Source of the DNA: Ww85 sp963745765 | Lineage (GTDB): Bacteria; Desulfobacterota; Desulfobulbia; Desulfobulbales; Desulfocapsaceae | Assembly (NCBI GenBank): GCA_963745765.1 | Contig: CAVUYQ010000010.1 | Coordinates: forward strand, 1-64,000 | Direction of reading: 5' to 3' | Length of the DNA stretch: 64,000 nucleotides | Shown: positions 35,452 to 44,855 of the stretch, piece by piece | How the letters are laid out: each line of letters opens with the position of its first letter | How positions within the stretch are numbered: the first letter of the stretch is position 1 | Notes under the pieces: generated by a model | What the model saw: the letters and a program-made list of their open reading frames with translations, nothing else | Database searches by the model: none | Told to the model about the DNA's origin: nothing | Translations under genes and position numbers: made by a program

Positions 35452-36160
35452 GAATTCTCCTTGCGGGCTGCTGCGGCAAGTACCTGATTGGTTACGTCGA
35501 CAATATTGATGTCGGCGGTGCAGGCAGGCGCGGCTGCATCTGCCGCAGCCGGTGCAATAGGGTCTGCCGAATCGTCGGTAGAGATGGAGGAATTTTCGCT
35601 GCCACCGATGCCTGATACGCTGCCACCTCTCCCTGCGGAAATTGTGTCCCCCGGCGACCACGGCAAAGTCAAGGAGCTGGCACTAATCCCAAGTGCGGTA
35701 GCGAACGCCGCCGTGCAGATCGGCATCGATCTCGTCTTTCATGTCGAAGCAGAAACAGGTCGGGCAGGAGGTATTGCAGGAGCCGCAGCTGTAGCACCGT
35801 GCGGCAATCTCCTGCCAGACATCCTGCAATCCCGCACCTTCGAGAGCGGCGGCGATTTCTTCTGCTGATGCGTTGAGTGTTCTGCTGATCCCCTCTCGTT
35901 TTTGTCGGCGCCACCGCTCTGCCGCAGCCAGGTCTTTTCTTTTGACCTGTTGGTTTTTTCCTTTGCCGAGAAGCGTCTCGCCGGCCTCGGAATGGATTTC
36001 CACCAGGTAGCCGTCGTCCGTCGGCGTGAGAAACAGATCGCAGGGCCTGCGGGCTGATTCCGTGCCCAGGGCACTGCAGAAGCAGTAGTCATCGGGGAGG
36101 CAGTCGAGGCCGATAATGGTTGCTCGATGCCGATTGTCACTCCAGCGGACCTCGCCGCTT
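35448..36160 (-). pseudogene. Hydrogenase beta subunit (4Fe-4S), truncated
   Basis: The N-terminus is missing; the frame opens after a stop at about 36160 with ATIIGLDCLPDDYCFCSALG, then DGYLVEIHSEAGETLLG. CYSCGSCNTSCPTCFCFDMK and YCTGCGRCSRAC are the ferredoxin-type cluster motifs. At least two frame changes occur (about 35690 and 35550) before the end DINIVDVTNQVLAAAARKEN. Order beta-gamma-small-large equals the sulfhydrogenase (hydBGDA/hyhBGSL) operon. Confidence 0.85.
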
Positions 36161-36200
36161 ATTTATATTTTCAACTGGTGTTTACCCAAGGAGCGGCGAT

Positions 36201-36692
36201 ATGACTACAATAGTGTATATACTTTTTATTCTGGCAATATCGATCCTGACGCTGCCACAGCCGCTGCGGATTCTCCCGGCTGCTTGACAAGCCGCTGGTC
36301 TTTTGGGCCCTTTTCCCGCTTTCCGCCGCATTCTGGTGGGCTTTCGAGTATCTCAACCAGTTCGTCGACAACTGGTTTAACCTGGGCATCGATTAGGGTC
36401 CGCTGGCCTATTCCCTGCACGCCAGTCTTTTCTTTTCGACGGTGCTGCCCACGCTTTTCAGCGACCTGGCCGAAGGCGACTGGCGGCTGGCCGTATCCGC
36501 GACCCTGGCTGCTCTGGTCTGCGGTTTTTTCTGGGAAATCTATCTTACCTGCCTGGAACTGGAGGAATCGGCTCCCGAAGCTCTGGGACGCCAGGTGACG
36601 GAGTTGAGAGGACTGTGCCGGGACGGAGACTGGATTACTGACGATCCACTCGGCATCGGCGGCATTCTCTGCGGCAGCCGGCGGAATATCGA
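36201..36692 (+). pseudogene. Remnant of a multi-span membrane protein
   Basis: MTTIVYILFILAISILTLPQ starts after GGAGCGGCGAT and soon stops. In other frames follow LLDKPLVFWALFPLSAAFWW, AFEYLNQFVDNWFNLGID (then an in-frame TAG near 36397) and SLFFSTVLPTLFSDLAEGDW plus a further transmembrane helix ending CGFFWEIYLT. I do not know the family. The piece after that (EESAPEALGRQVTELRGLC) seems to belong to another gene, so a deletion has joined the two. Confidence 0.6.
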
Positions 36693-36959
36693 CTGGCCTT
36701 CCGGGAGCTGGGGCTGGCCATCGGCCTGCAGACAATACCTCTGCTGAAAGGCCATTTAACTGCAGACAGGATCAAAAAAGAAGATGCCGAAACCGTCGTT
36801 AACCTGATAGAGGCTCTCTCGGCCTATGAAGACATGGGCGTCGAAATAGAGGATTACTGGCTTGCCGCCGAAAACCGCAGGGTATTGCCCTGGATCGAGC
36901 ACCGTCACATCAATGCGGTGATGCTGGCCACCAGACTGATACCTAGGGGGGATTTTTGA
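36660..36959 (+). pseudogene. C-terminal part of an unrecognised gene
   Basis: One frame reads AEYRLAFRELGLAIGLQTIP, then IEALSAYEDMGVEIEDYWLA and IEHRHINAVMLATRLIPRGD, ending at a stop at 36957. It joins upstream, after a frame break, to residues LCRDGDWITDDPLGIGGILC. The sequence looks coding and conserved, but I cannot name the family. Confidence 0.5.
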
Positions 36960-37039
36960 AAAAGTGAAGCGATACCGAGCTCAAACACAGAAGACTACCG
37001 GCTGCCGGCTTTTCCATCTGGTTCTTTTCCTCCTGCTAG

Positions 37040-37270
37040 CGACTGCCGCCGCAGCCTTCCAGGCCTTCACCACAGTGATCGTTCCCCTGGTTGCTCCAGC
37101 CGTCTTCAGCACCGCTATCCTGGTCTTCATTTTCGCCTCGAATGATTTTCTCTTGGTCCTCTCACTCATCTCCACCAACGATGCCAGGACCGTACCAGCT
37201 GCAATCGCGTTCTTCATCGACAGTTCCAGATTCGAGCCGCCCACCGGTTCCATTGCCGCGGCCGCTGTCT
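37040..37270 (+). pseudogene. ABC sugar-transporter permease (MalG-like) fragment
   Basis: About 75 residues match the C-terminal half of carbohydrate ABC permeases. FQAFTTVIVPLVAPAVFSTA corresponds to the EAA loop end, FASNDFLLVLSLISTNDART to the usual FAWNEFLFALTFTSTxxART, and VPAAIAFFIDSSRFEPPTGS to the next loop. The beginning and the last helix are missing or altered. No binding protein or ATPase gene is next to it. Confidence 0.7.
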
Positions 37271-37431
37271 CTTTCGATCATCTCAAGAAAAATGACGATC
37301 TTTTTTTTCTGCTCTCCCAGGTTTCGCGGCTGCAAACGGTTGCCCGTCCCGGAGCTGTCACCGGCAGAGAGGCTGAAAACCGCGAAAGAATTCACACGAT
37401 GGTCCCCGTCATATAAGGAGTGATACACTTT

Positions 37432-38082
37432 ATGGAACAGACAACAAGCTACCAGAAGGCACGAAAAGCGATGGTGGAAAGACAGCTTATCCCCCGCGGA
37501 ATACAGGACCGGAAGGTCCTTGATGCCTTGGGTAAGGTGGAAAGGCACCGGTTCATCCCCGAAACACTACAGGGGCTGGCGTATGCCGACCGGCCTCTGC
37601 CTATCGACCGTCAGCAGACTATTTCCCAGCCTTATATCGTTGCCCTTATGAGCCAAGCACTGGAAGTGGGTGAGGATGACGTTGTCCTCGAAATCGGCAC
37701 GGGCAGCGGCTATCAGGCGGCTATCCTGGCGGAAATCTGCAAGACCGTCTATACGGTTGAAAAGTATCCGGAACTCCTGGACAAGGCATCCTCGATCCTG
37801 CGTAAAATCGGCTACAAAAACGTTATCGGAAAAATCGATGACGGTACACTCGGCTGGCCGGAGCATCAGCCCTACGATGCCATCATCGTCACAGCCGGGG
37901 CACCCAATGTGCCCCAGCCATTGATACAGCAGTTGAAGGAAGGCGGCAGAATGGTCGTTCCCGTAGGAAGCGACAGCAGCCAGGAAATGCTGAAACTGAC
38001 CCGCAAAGAAGACTGCATAGCCGAAAAAAGGCTTGGAGGTTGCCGTTTCGTACCGTTGCGAGGGGAACACGGCTGGAAATAG
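37432..38082 (+). CDS. pcm: Protein-L-isoaspartate O-methyltransferase
   Basis: SAM-dependent repair enzyme that methylates L-isoaspartyl residues of aged proteins; 216 residues. RQLIPRGIQDRKVLDALGKV and the QTISQPYIVALMSQAL motif are typical, VVLEIGTGSGYQAAILAEI is the SAM site, and DAIIVTAGAPNVPQPLIQQL follows. The ATG at 37432 has AAGGAGTGATACACTTT upstream; four codons of open frame before it are ignored. It is one of the few intact genes between 33.7 and 38.1 kb. Confidence 0.95.
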   Translation: MEQTTSYQKARKAMVERQLIPRGIQDRKVLDALGKVERHRFIPETLQGLAYADRPLPIDRQQTISQPYIVALMSQALEVGEDDVVLEIGTGSGYQAAILAEICKTVYTVEKYPELLDKASSILRKIGYKNVIGKIDDGTLGWPEHQPYDAIIVTAGAPNVPQPLIQQLKEGGRMVVPVGSDSSQEMLKLTRKEDCIAEKRLGGCRFVPLRGEHGWK

Positions 38083-38270
38083 CCGCAGGGAGCATCTCAA
38101 CACCTCCCTCCGTCTGCGGCCGAAGCTGAAACAGGGTGATGCGTCCACTCTCGGTGGGAAACGTCCTCTTATTGAGGACCACTCACTTCAGCGAAGAGAC
38201 GCAACCAGCTGGTTTGCCGGGATCAGGTATTTTCGGAAGGGCTGATATCTCTCTCAATGTCTCGCTATTC

Positions 38271-39074
38271 TTACGGTTTGCGGCCATGTTTTTCGGGAAT
38301 GACCTCATCCGCAGGATTCATGGTCTTCCCTTCCTTGACGGCATCAATGGTTTGGGTTCCGCTGCCGTCGGTGTGGTCGGGTTTCTCTTCCTTCTCCACG
38401 GCAATACCGGGCGAACGGTCTCTTCTGGCCCAGGCGATTCGATCGACCCGTATCGATTCCTCCACCTCGGTAAAACCCAGAACATCGTAGACAAGCTGCT
38501 GCAGCCGGCTCAGCTGACGCTTGTCCGGCAATGCTCCCTCCAGACGCAGATGCCCTTCACTGCAGGAAATTAGCAAGTCATCAAGAGGAACTTCACCGTC
38601 TCGGATGATCGTATCGGTCACAGCAGAAATCAGTTGCTCGTCATTCAGTCCCCGCAGCTCTTCCGGAAGTTCGCTGCTTGCCGTCGGCACCGTCTCTGCC
38701 TCTCCGGCCTCCGATGCGGCTGCTCTCTGCTGCTGCTGCTCCTCCTTTTCGGCGCAGTCAATGCACAGACTTGTCCAGGGCAGGGTCTCGAGGCGCTTCT
38801 CCGAAATCGATTCTCCGCATGAAGCACAGTGGGTATACTCGCCCGCCTGAAGACGTTCGAGGGCATGATTGATGGCCGCGACCTTTTCTTCGGTGCGGTC
38901 GTCCAGTTGTTCCTGGCCGCTGGCCAGCTGCTGGCTGGCCGCCCTCTCTTCGAATTCAACCTGATCCTGCTTCAGGTTCATCCTTGATTCCTCAAGGCGT
39001 TCGCGTTTCTCAATCAGCTCGTGGCGTACTGTTTTTAAGCGATTTTCAATCGAATCTTTTTTTTCCTTTTCCAT
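38271..39074 (-). CDS. DksA/TraR zinc-finger protein fused to a BON domain
   Basis: A 267-residue fusion. Residues 1-75 form a helical hairpin like that of DksA. Residues about 82-107 are a four-cysteine zinc finger (THCASCGESISEKRLETLPW, then SLCIDC). A linker rich in Gln, Ala and Glu leads to a BON domain (about 140-210: LNDEQLISAVTDTIIRDGEV, HLRLEGALPDKRQLSRLQQL). The tail is charged. DksA-like proteins act on RNA polymerase; BON domains bind membranes or ligands. Joining them in one soluble protein suggests a regulator that responds to a bound partner (inference). No break is seen. Confidence 0.85.
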   Translation of the reverse strand: MEKEKKDSIENRLKTVRHELIEKRERLEESRMNLKQDQVEFEERAASQQLASGQEQLDDRTEEKVAAINHALERLQAGEYTHCASCGESISEKRLETLPWTSLCIDCAEKEEQQQQRAAASEAGEAETVPTASSELPEELRGLNDEQLISAVTDTIIRDGEVPLDDLLISCSEGHLRLEGALPDKRQLSRLQQLVYDVLGFTEVEESIRVDRIAWARRDRSPGIAVEKEEKPDHTDGSGTQTIDAVKEGKTMNPADEVIPEKHGRKP

Positions 39075-39194
39075 AATACTCCTTCCCTGTTGTCGTCAAA
39101 TAAGACCGAAGGACAAAGCGGAGCTGCCTTCTGACCGGCTCGCTCCTACCTCTTGTCTTATGATACAGGACAATATTCTCGTTTTATGAGCGCA

Positions 39195-39698
39195 TTAATT
39201 TGAAACTTTATCCGCCTCGCCGGAATCGAATTCAGTTTCTGCATTTCTCCAGGCATCATAGATGGCGGTGTAGGCATCTGAAAATCCTTTTTTCATTTCC
39301 TCCCAGGCGCTGGCGGAGCTGTGCTGCAATCCCCCGTACCATTCGGCAACCTGGTTGCGCTGCTTCCTGATTGCCCGCAGGGCGGCTTTCGTTTTCTGAC
39401 GAGTTGCCTCGTTCATTGTATCCCAGTTGTCATCAATCCTATCTTGCAGTTTGTCGATGCGGGAATCGAGATTATCCAGAGCGAATTTCACTTTTTTGAC
39501 TGCTTGATCCCGCTGAGCAAAGGAATAGTCTTTAATGGCCTTAGCAGCATCCGCCACTTCACGTTTGACATCTTTCATGGTGGGCTGCTGAGCGGACTGA
39601 TTGGCTGCCGATTGATCGGCGAATGACACCGGCGCAAAGGCGAGAAAAACAACAGGGACAAGCACTATGGTCACATTTATTATTTTTTGATATTTCAT
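39195..39698 (-). CDS. Exported helical protein
   Basis: A 167-residue protein with a signal peptide (residues 1-27, ending SFA) followed by long amphipathic helices, for example VKREVADAAKAIKDYSFAQR and ALDNLDSRIDKLQDRIDDNW. It resembles apolipoprotein-like or periplasmic coiled-coil stress proteins, but I cannot name it. A truncated duplicate lies at 24155-24295. It is followed upstream by a second helical protein gene (39812), separated by a strong hairpin. Confidence 0.75.
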   Translation of the reverse strand: MKYQKIINVTIVLVPVVFLAFAPVSFADQSAANQSAQQPTMKDVKREVADAAKAIKDYSFAQRDQAVKKVKFALDNLDSRIDKLQDRIDDNWDTMNEATRQKTKAALRAIRKQRNQVAEWYGGLQHSSASAWEEMKKGFSDAYTAIYDAWRNAETEFDSGEADKVSN

Positions 39699-39755
39699 TA
39701 TATTGTCTTTTTTTTTCTTTTATTTAGGGTGCCTTTCGTTTATCTCAAAGATGGC

Positions 39756-39794
39756 CCGGTTTTGAGAGCCGTTGCTAACCTCTCTCAAAACCGG
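39756..39794 (-). terminator. 13-bp hairpin between two helical-protein genes
   Basis: CCGGTTTTGAGAG and CTCTCAAAACCGG are perfect inverted repeats with a 13-base loop, 17 bases after the stop of the 39812 gene. No T-run follows on the minus strand, so it may attenuate rather than end transcription. Confidence 0.55.
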
Positions 39795-39811
39795 AATCAA
39801 AGGTATTAATG

Positions 39812-40099
39812 TTATTTAAACCGGGTGGTCGCTGATTTGACAGCATCCCCCAGATTGTTCCAGGCGCTGTCGAGACCCGCCTTGAGGTCCTCCCAGGCGT
39901 CTTCACCGGCTTCTTTGAGCTCTGTCAGTTTCTCCTGGGCCGCTTTCTGCTTTACCCGCATGTCTTCGATCTGTTTGTAGTACTCGATTTGGGTTTCGGC
40001 CTCCGCCTTGTCGGCCTTAGCTTTCATCTTGTCGATATCCGCTTTCCACTTGTCCAACTGGGCCTCCAGCTTTTGTTGGTAGGCTTCTTTCGTCGTCAT
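39812..40099 (-). CDS. Small coiled-coil protein (sll1863-like)
   Basis: A 95-residue, highly charged helical protein: KLEAQLDKWKADIDKMKAKA is followed by an amphipathic end DAWEDLKAGLDSAWNNLGDA. Proteins of this pattern are annotated as sll1863-family stress-response proteins. AGGAG lies eight bases before the ATG. The duplicated non-coding block (40125-40533) is its upstream region, so regulation may be encoded there. Confidence 0.7.
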   Translation of the reverse strand: MTTKEAYQQKLEAQLDKWKADIDKMKAKADKAEAETQIEYYKQIEDMRVKQKAAQEKLTELKEAGEDAWEDLKAGLDSAWNNLGDAVKSATTRFK

Positions 40100-40114
40100 G
40101 GTTTTCTCCTCTTT

Positions 40115-40533
40115 TTTGCCCCCAAAAGCTTCTTTGCTAAGGGAGGCTTATTTTACCTGATGAAAAGTCAATATCAGAAGGTTTGTACAACGTAATTCCA
40201 ACGGCAGGGCCGGCTGCGCTTTTTCTTTCATATTTTGTCTTAAGGATAACGACGTATCATACAAAGTCGGTCGTGTTCATGTAATCTTGGGATAGAGTAT
40301 TGCAATTTTATTGCCAACAAAGTCTCCATGCACCGAAACTCGTTTAAGAGGTGGGGTTCGACTTACACGCAGCTGAGAAAGAAGTGTTTTCTCGGCAGCA
40401 TATCATTCGAATGAGCAACGGGATCACATGACAAGCAGAGGAATTGTCCAGGCCGGCAGGATATCGTCCATCATCGTCGGACAGCTGCCGTCAGGCGGAT
40501 CAATGGCGGTTGATATACTTTGTCTTTTGACAG
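40115..40533. repeat. Duplicated non-coding block, right copy
   Basis: Matches 24411-24799 over almost the whole length, same orientation, with about 20 additional bases at about 40455-40480. It lies between the helical-protein gene at 39812 and the ferritin gene at 40534, upstream of the former. The best reading frame of the left copy is interrupted by TGA here and most differences would change residues, so it is probably not coding. Confidence 0.8.
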
Positions 40534-40824
40534 CTACTCTTTGTCGGTAATTGGTTTTTCGGTGAAAAGATATTCTTTCAGTTCTTTATCAAAGGCAGGA
40601 TCTTTTCTGCGTATCCATTCCATCACCATCGCTGCGTGTTCTTTTTCTTCATCCCGGTTATGTTGCAATATTGCTGTCAGTTCGCTATCCTCACACACCT
40701 CTATTCGCTGGTTATACCAGTCCACCGCTTCCAGCTCCTCCTTCAGCGACATGATTGCTCTGTGCATATCTCTGGCGGCCTGGGTTAAATTCTCAACCGG
40801 TTCATGATATCCTTTACCTTTCAT
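40534..40824 (-). CDS. Encapsulated-ferritin-like protein (EncFtn)
   Basis: A 96-residue ferroxidase of the encapsulated ferritin family, which oxidises iron inside an encapsulin shell. YHEPVENLTQAARDMHRAI, SLKEELEAVDWYNQR and HNRDEEKEHAAMVMEWIRR are the family signatures, with the Glu and His residues of the di-iron site. The ATG at 40822-40824 follows AAAGGAGGAGGAGC. The C-terminal tail ends KPITDKE and lacks a clear shell-targeting peptide (usually a hydrophobic LTVGSLRR-like end). No encapsulin gene is next to it or anywhere in this window. Confidence 0.9.
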   Translation of the reverse strand: MKGKGYHEPVENLTQAARDMHRAIMSLKEELEAVDWYNQRIEVCEDSELTAILQHNRDEEKEHAAMVMEWIRRKDPAFDKELKEYLFTEKPITDKE

Positions 40825-41159
40825 GCTCCTCCTCCTTTCATTCATCTCAACTTATGTCATACGATTATTAATGACATTCTCCGAAGCTGCATACGCTGTG
40901 CCAACTTGTAGAAAAACAATCGAAAACGAGCCGATAATGTTGCCACATATTCTGGTTCGTCGACCTGTTAAGTGTTCGATGTGAAAACAGAAGACCTCAT
41001 GTCACAGATCCCCTGGTTATTTATTCAAGGCAACGCTATTACATCGCCGACAAGTTATAAGAACCGCCGTAAGTGTTTTATATAACAGGACACAATCTTC
41101 TGTAATAGGCATCCTGGATCAGCCGACGATATCTGCCATTAAAGAAAACCCGTCTGCTT
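40825..41159. other. Non-coding
   Basis: Upstream region of the EncFtn gene. No gene or clear repeat recognised. Confidence 0.4.
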
Positions 41160-41366
41160 TTAGAGCAAACTGTACGGATATGTCCGTTCGGTCCATGCAC
41201 TATCGGGATAGTCGCTCAGGAGTTTTTCATATGCCTCTTTGAGTTTACCTGGATCATTGATCTCTTTATAGAGAGTTACACCTCGAAAATATATGGCCTC
41301 GGACACCGCGTTGCTTTCCGGGAGGGTCTCCATCAGGTTTCCGGTAACCCTTAGAAAGGCTGGCAT
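41160..41366 (-). pseudogene. C-terminal fragment of a TPR/thioredoxin-type protein
   Basis: The minus strand reads LPESNAVSEAIYFRGVTLYK, then PGKLKEAYEKLLSDYPDSAW and TERTYPYSLL to a stop. The FPxSxAVPEAIYWxGV...DYPDSxWTxRAxPY pattern is the end of thioredoxin-fold proteins with tetratricopeptide repeats. The main part is missing. The apparent start lies in unrelated sequence. Confidence 0.6.
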
Positions 41367-41468
41367 GTTTATTGAAGATAATGAGCAAAAAAGGAAATTA
41401 ATAGCTTATGGCTGCTATCCACATGGTTTCATCGTTGGTGGAATAAAAATGATTCGGAGGAAAACGCA

Positions 41469-41882
41469 ATGGTGATGGCAACCCAGTTTGTATTCTCATT
41501 GATTATAGCATTAAGCGTGAGTTTGATTTTGAGTCTGTTTATGCGTAGAGACCATACACGAGGCGGTTTTTTCTTTTTCTTTCTGATGCTTTTTCTTATT
41601 ACTTTAGCAGGCGGGCTGTGGATCAGGCCTTTCGGTCCCAATTTTCAGGGGGTTTCTTGGGTTCCAATAATGGTTATTGGCTTATTAGCCGGTCTATTTC
41701 TCTATCAATCCGCTCCACGGCGGTCACCTCGGAATCGTAGAGAAAAAATTCAAACAATGAAAATTGAGAAAGAGCGTAGACAACTTGAGCAGTTAACCTA
41801 TGTCTCTCTTGATATATTCTTCTGGATTATAGTTGTTATACTAATAATTTCGATAATATACCGATTTACTCTGGCAGAGTAG
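41469..41882 (+). CDS. Small membrane protein (paralogue of 23609-24001)
   Basis: A 137-residue inner-membrane protein with three transmembrane helices before and one after a basic linker (RRSPRNRREKIQTMKIEKER). AGGLWIRPFGPNFQGVSWVP aligns with the paralogue at 23609-24001. CGGAGGAAAACGCA precedes the ATG; an in-frame ATG two codons later is the alternative. Function unknown. Both paralogues lie within a few kilobases of a copy of the duplicated non-coding block, which suggests that a larger segment was duplicated and rearranged. Confidence 0.75.
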   Translation: MVMATQFVFSLIIALSVSLILSLFMRRDHTRGGFFFFFLMLFLITLAGGLWIRPFGPNFQGVSWVPIMVIGLLAGLFLYQSAPRRSPRNRREKIQTMKIEKERRQLEQLTYVSLDIFFWIIVVILIISIIYRFTLAE

Positions 41883-42117
41883 AAACATCCTGCTGACAAC
41901 CCTTAAACAGGGAACTGCAAACGAGGTCAAAAAAAAATCCACGACATGCCTGCCGATACCATTATCTGCGCCCAATTTCGTTGTTGACAGATGGCCCGAA
42001 TCCCATCAACGGAATAAATCAAGCCCATGGACGAATCCGGCAATACCGGGCAGTAATTAACGACAAGGTCGGCAGATACCCAATTCCCTGAATTATTCAC
42101 TTGAAAGGAAAGAGGAT

Positions 42118-44855
42118 TTGGACAAACAAACACAACAACAGGAATCGGGCGGCGCATCGTTTTACTCAGCGCCGCAGAGGACGTGTTGCACCAGCTGGAT
42201 GTCAATTCCACCGAGGGGCTTTCTCAGGAGCAAATACAAAAAAGACAGGAACAATATGGCCTAAATGAGCTCCAGGAAGAAACGACACCCAGCCCATATC
42301 TTATCCTGCTGAATCAATTCAAAAGCATTGTCATTCTGATCCTGGTTGTGGCAGCAGTCGTTGCTTTGATCACCGCCCGATGGCCGGAAGGTCTGGCACT
42401 GCTCGCCGTGACGCTTATTAATACCGTCATCGGCTTTTTCACTGAATACAAAGCTGTCCGGTCAATGGAGGCGCTCCGGCGTCTCGGACAACATAGGACG
42501 TCTGTAAGGCGACAAGGTGAAATCGCAGGAAATATCAGCATCTGAACTCGTTCCCGGGGATATCGTTCTTCTCGGTAATGAAGATCTGGTTCCGGCGGAT
42601 ATGCGGCTGTTGGGCAGGAAAGGGGCCCAGGTTAATGAAGCTGCTTTAACGGGCGAATCGATGCCGGTGAATAAATCGCCGGACAAAGTTGATGCCGAGG
42701 CGCCGCTGCATGAACGAAGCTGCATGCTCTACAAGGGAACGAGCATAATTGAAGGAGAGGTGGAAGGAGTCGTTACCGCAACTGGGATATCAACCGAAAT
42801 CGGTCGGATTTCCCAACTGACTGCGGCTGCGAAAAAAAAGGCACCCCCGCTGCAGAAACGGCTCGATCAACTGGGCAGGCGTCTGGCCTGGATTACCCTT
42901 GCTATTGCCGTCATTGTCGGTGCTGCAGGGCTGGCAGTAGGTCGTGACGCGGTGACTCATGATTGAGACGGCTATTGCTCTCGGTATTGCTGCCATTCCC
43001 GAGGGCCTGCCCATAGTGGCGACCATCGCCCTGGCTCGCGGCATGTGGTTGATGGCCAGACATAATGCTTTGGTAAACCGTCTGGCCGCGGTGGAAACCC
43101 TTGGGGCCACTTCGATAATTTTAACCGACAAAACTGGAACGCTCACCGAGAATAAGATGGCCGTCAGGGAGCTGGTTACGCCGCTCGAATCGATGAGCCT
43201 GGCTGAACAGTCTGAAAAACCGGTCGATCAACAGAAAAACGATGAAAAATCTTCAATCCTCCGACTGCTGAAGATCGGCGCCCTGTGTTCCAATGCCCGA
43301 CCGGATGATGAGGGCGGCTATACCGGTGATCCGACAGAGGTGGCGCTTCTCGAAGCGGCGGTACAAAAAGGTGTGCAGTGGCGGAAACTGGCCGAGGAAA
43401 TTGAAGAGGAACACGAAATTCCCTTCGATTCCGAAACGATGATGATGGCAACGTTTCATCAAAAGGAAAGTGGGGAAGGCGATGGGTCACCTTATTATGT
43501 TGCGGTAAAAGGTGCTCCGGATCAGGTGCTGCAGGCATGCGACTATATTTTGACCGGAAATGATTCTACGGCCTTGTCGGATGAGCGGCACAGAGAGTGG
43601 GGAAAACGGGTCGACGACCTTGCAGCCAAAGGTCTGCGTCTGTTGGCGTTTGCCGACAAAGAAGTCGCAGATGTTACAGAAAATGCTTATGAAAAGCTGT
43701 GATTCGTCGGACTGGCTGCAATGGAAGATCCGCCACGTCCGATGTCAGGGAGGCAATAGAGCAATGTCAGGCGGCGGGTATCGGGTGGTGATGGTGACCG
43801 GTGACCGGGCCGACACCGGGAGTGCCATCGGCGAAAAGGTCGGACTCAACATTGACGGTAAGGCGTTTCTTGGCAAGGATCTGGGCGACCCCGAGGAGTT
43901 TTCCGCAAAAGAACGCAAACGGATTCAGGGCACTGGCGTCTTTGCCAGGGTGACACCGGAACAAAAATTTCAACATGGTCAAATTGTATCAGGACAGCGG
44001 CCAGATCATCGCCATGACCGGGGACGGTGTCAATGATGCCCCGGCCCTGAAACAAGCGGATATCGGTATTGCTATGGGACAGCGGGGTACGGATGCCGCA
44101 AAACAGGTCGCCGACATGGTATTGCGTGACGATAATTTTCAACCATCGTCGCGGCAGTCCGGGAAGGCCGGATCATTTTTGCCAATATCCGTAAATCGGT
44201 TATTTTCATGCTCTGCACCAATATCGCCGAAGTTTTGGCTGTAGCTCTGGCATCTCTGTCACAGCTGCCAATCCCTCTGCATCCCTTGCAGATTCTTTAT
44301 CTCAATGTTTTAACAGATGTTTTCCCTGCGCTTGCCCTTGGGGTTGGCCTGGGAAGCAGTGATGTTATGAAACGGTCGCCACGGGATCCCGGCGAGGCGG
44401 TCCTGACTTCTCATCACTGGCGTTCCATCGGTCTTTGGAGTGTGATTATCGGCGCCATTGTCCTTACAGCACTGACAATTGCGTTCTCTCTTTTTGGTTT
44501 CGATGAAAAACGGGCTGTGACCATCTCTTTTCTGACACTTGCTTTTGCCAAACTCTGGTTTGTCCTCAATCTTCGTGATCGCGGCACATCGGTCCTGGTA
44601 AACGATGTCACCACCAACCCCTGGATCTGGCTGTCCTGGGTAATCTGTATTGTTCTCCTGATACTGGCCGTTTGCTGGACACCGCTTGCAGCCCTCCTGC
44701 AAACAGTTTCACCGGGAGTCAAAGGTTGGAGCCTTGTCCTCGGTTTGAGTCTTGTGCCTGCAGCACTCGGCGGCATTGTGACCGGAATACGTTTTTATTC
44801 AGCCAGACGAAAAAGGAACAGCCTCATATATGAAAAGAACGAAGCATCAAACTGA
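42118..44855 (+). pseudogene. P-type cation-transporting ATPase, multiple frameshifts
   Basis: Membrane pump of the Ca2+/Na+ (P2) type, about 900 residues when joined. The N-terminal domain (EDVLHQLDVNSTEGLSQEQI), the actuator motif AALTGESMPVNK, the membrane motif AAIPEGLPIVATIALARGM, the phosphorylation site LTDKTGTLTENKMAVREL, and the hinge MTGDGVNDAPALKQADIGIA are all present in order. They are spread over six frames; breaks lie near 42150, 42530, 42960, 43700-43760, 43975 and 44140, and a TGA stands in frame after ENAYEKL. The C-terminal four or five helices are intact. At least seven lesions make it non-functional. Confidence 0.9.
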
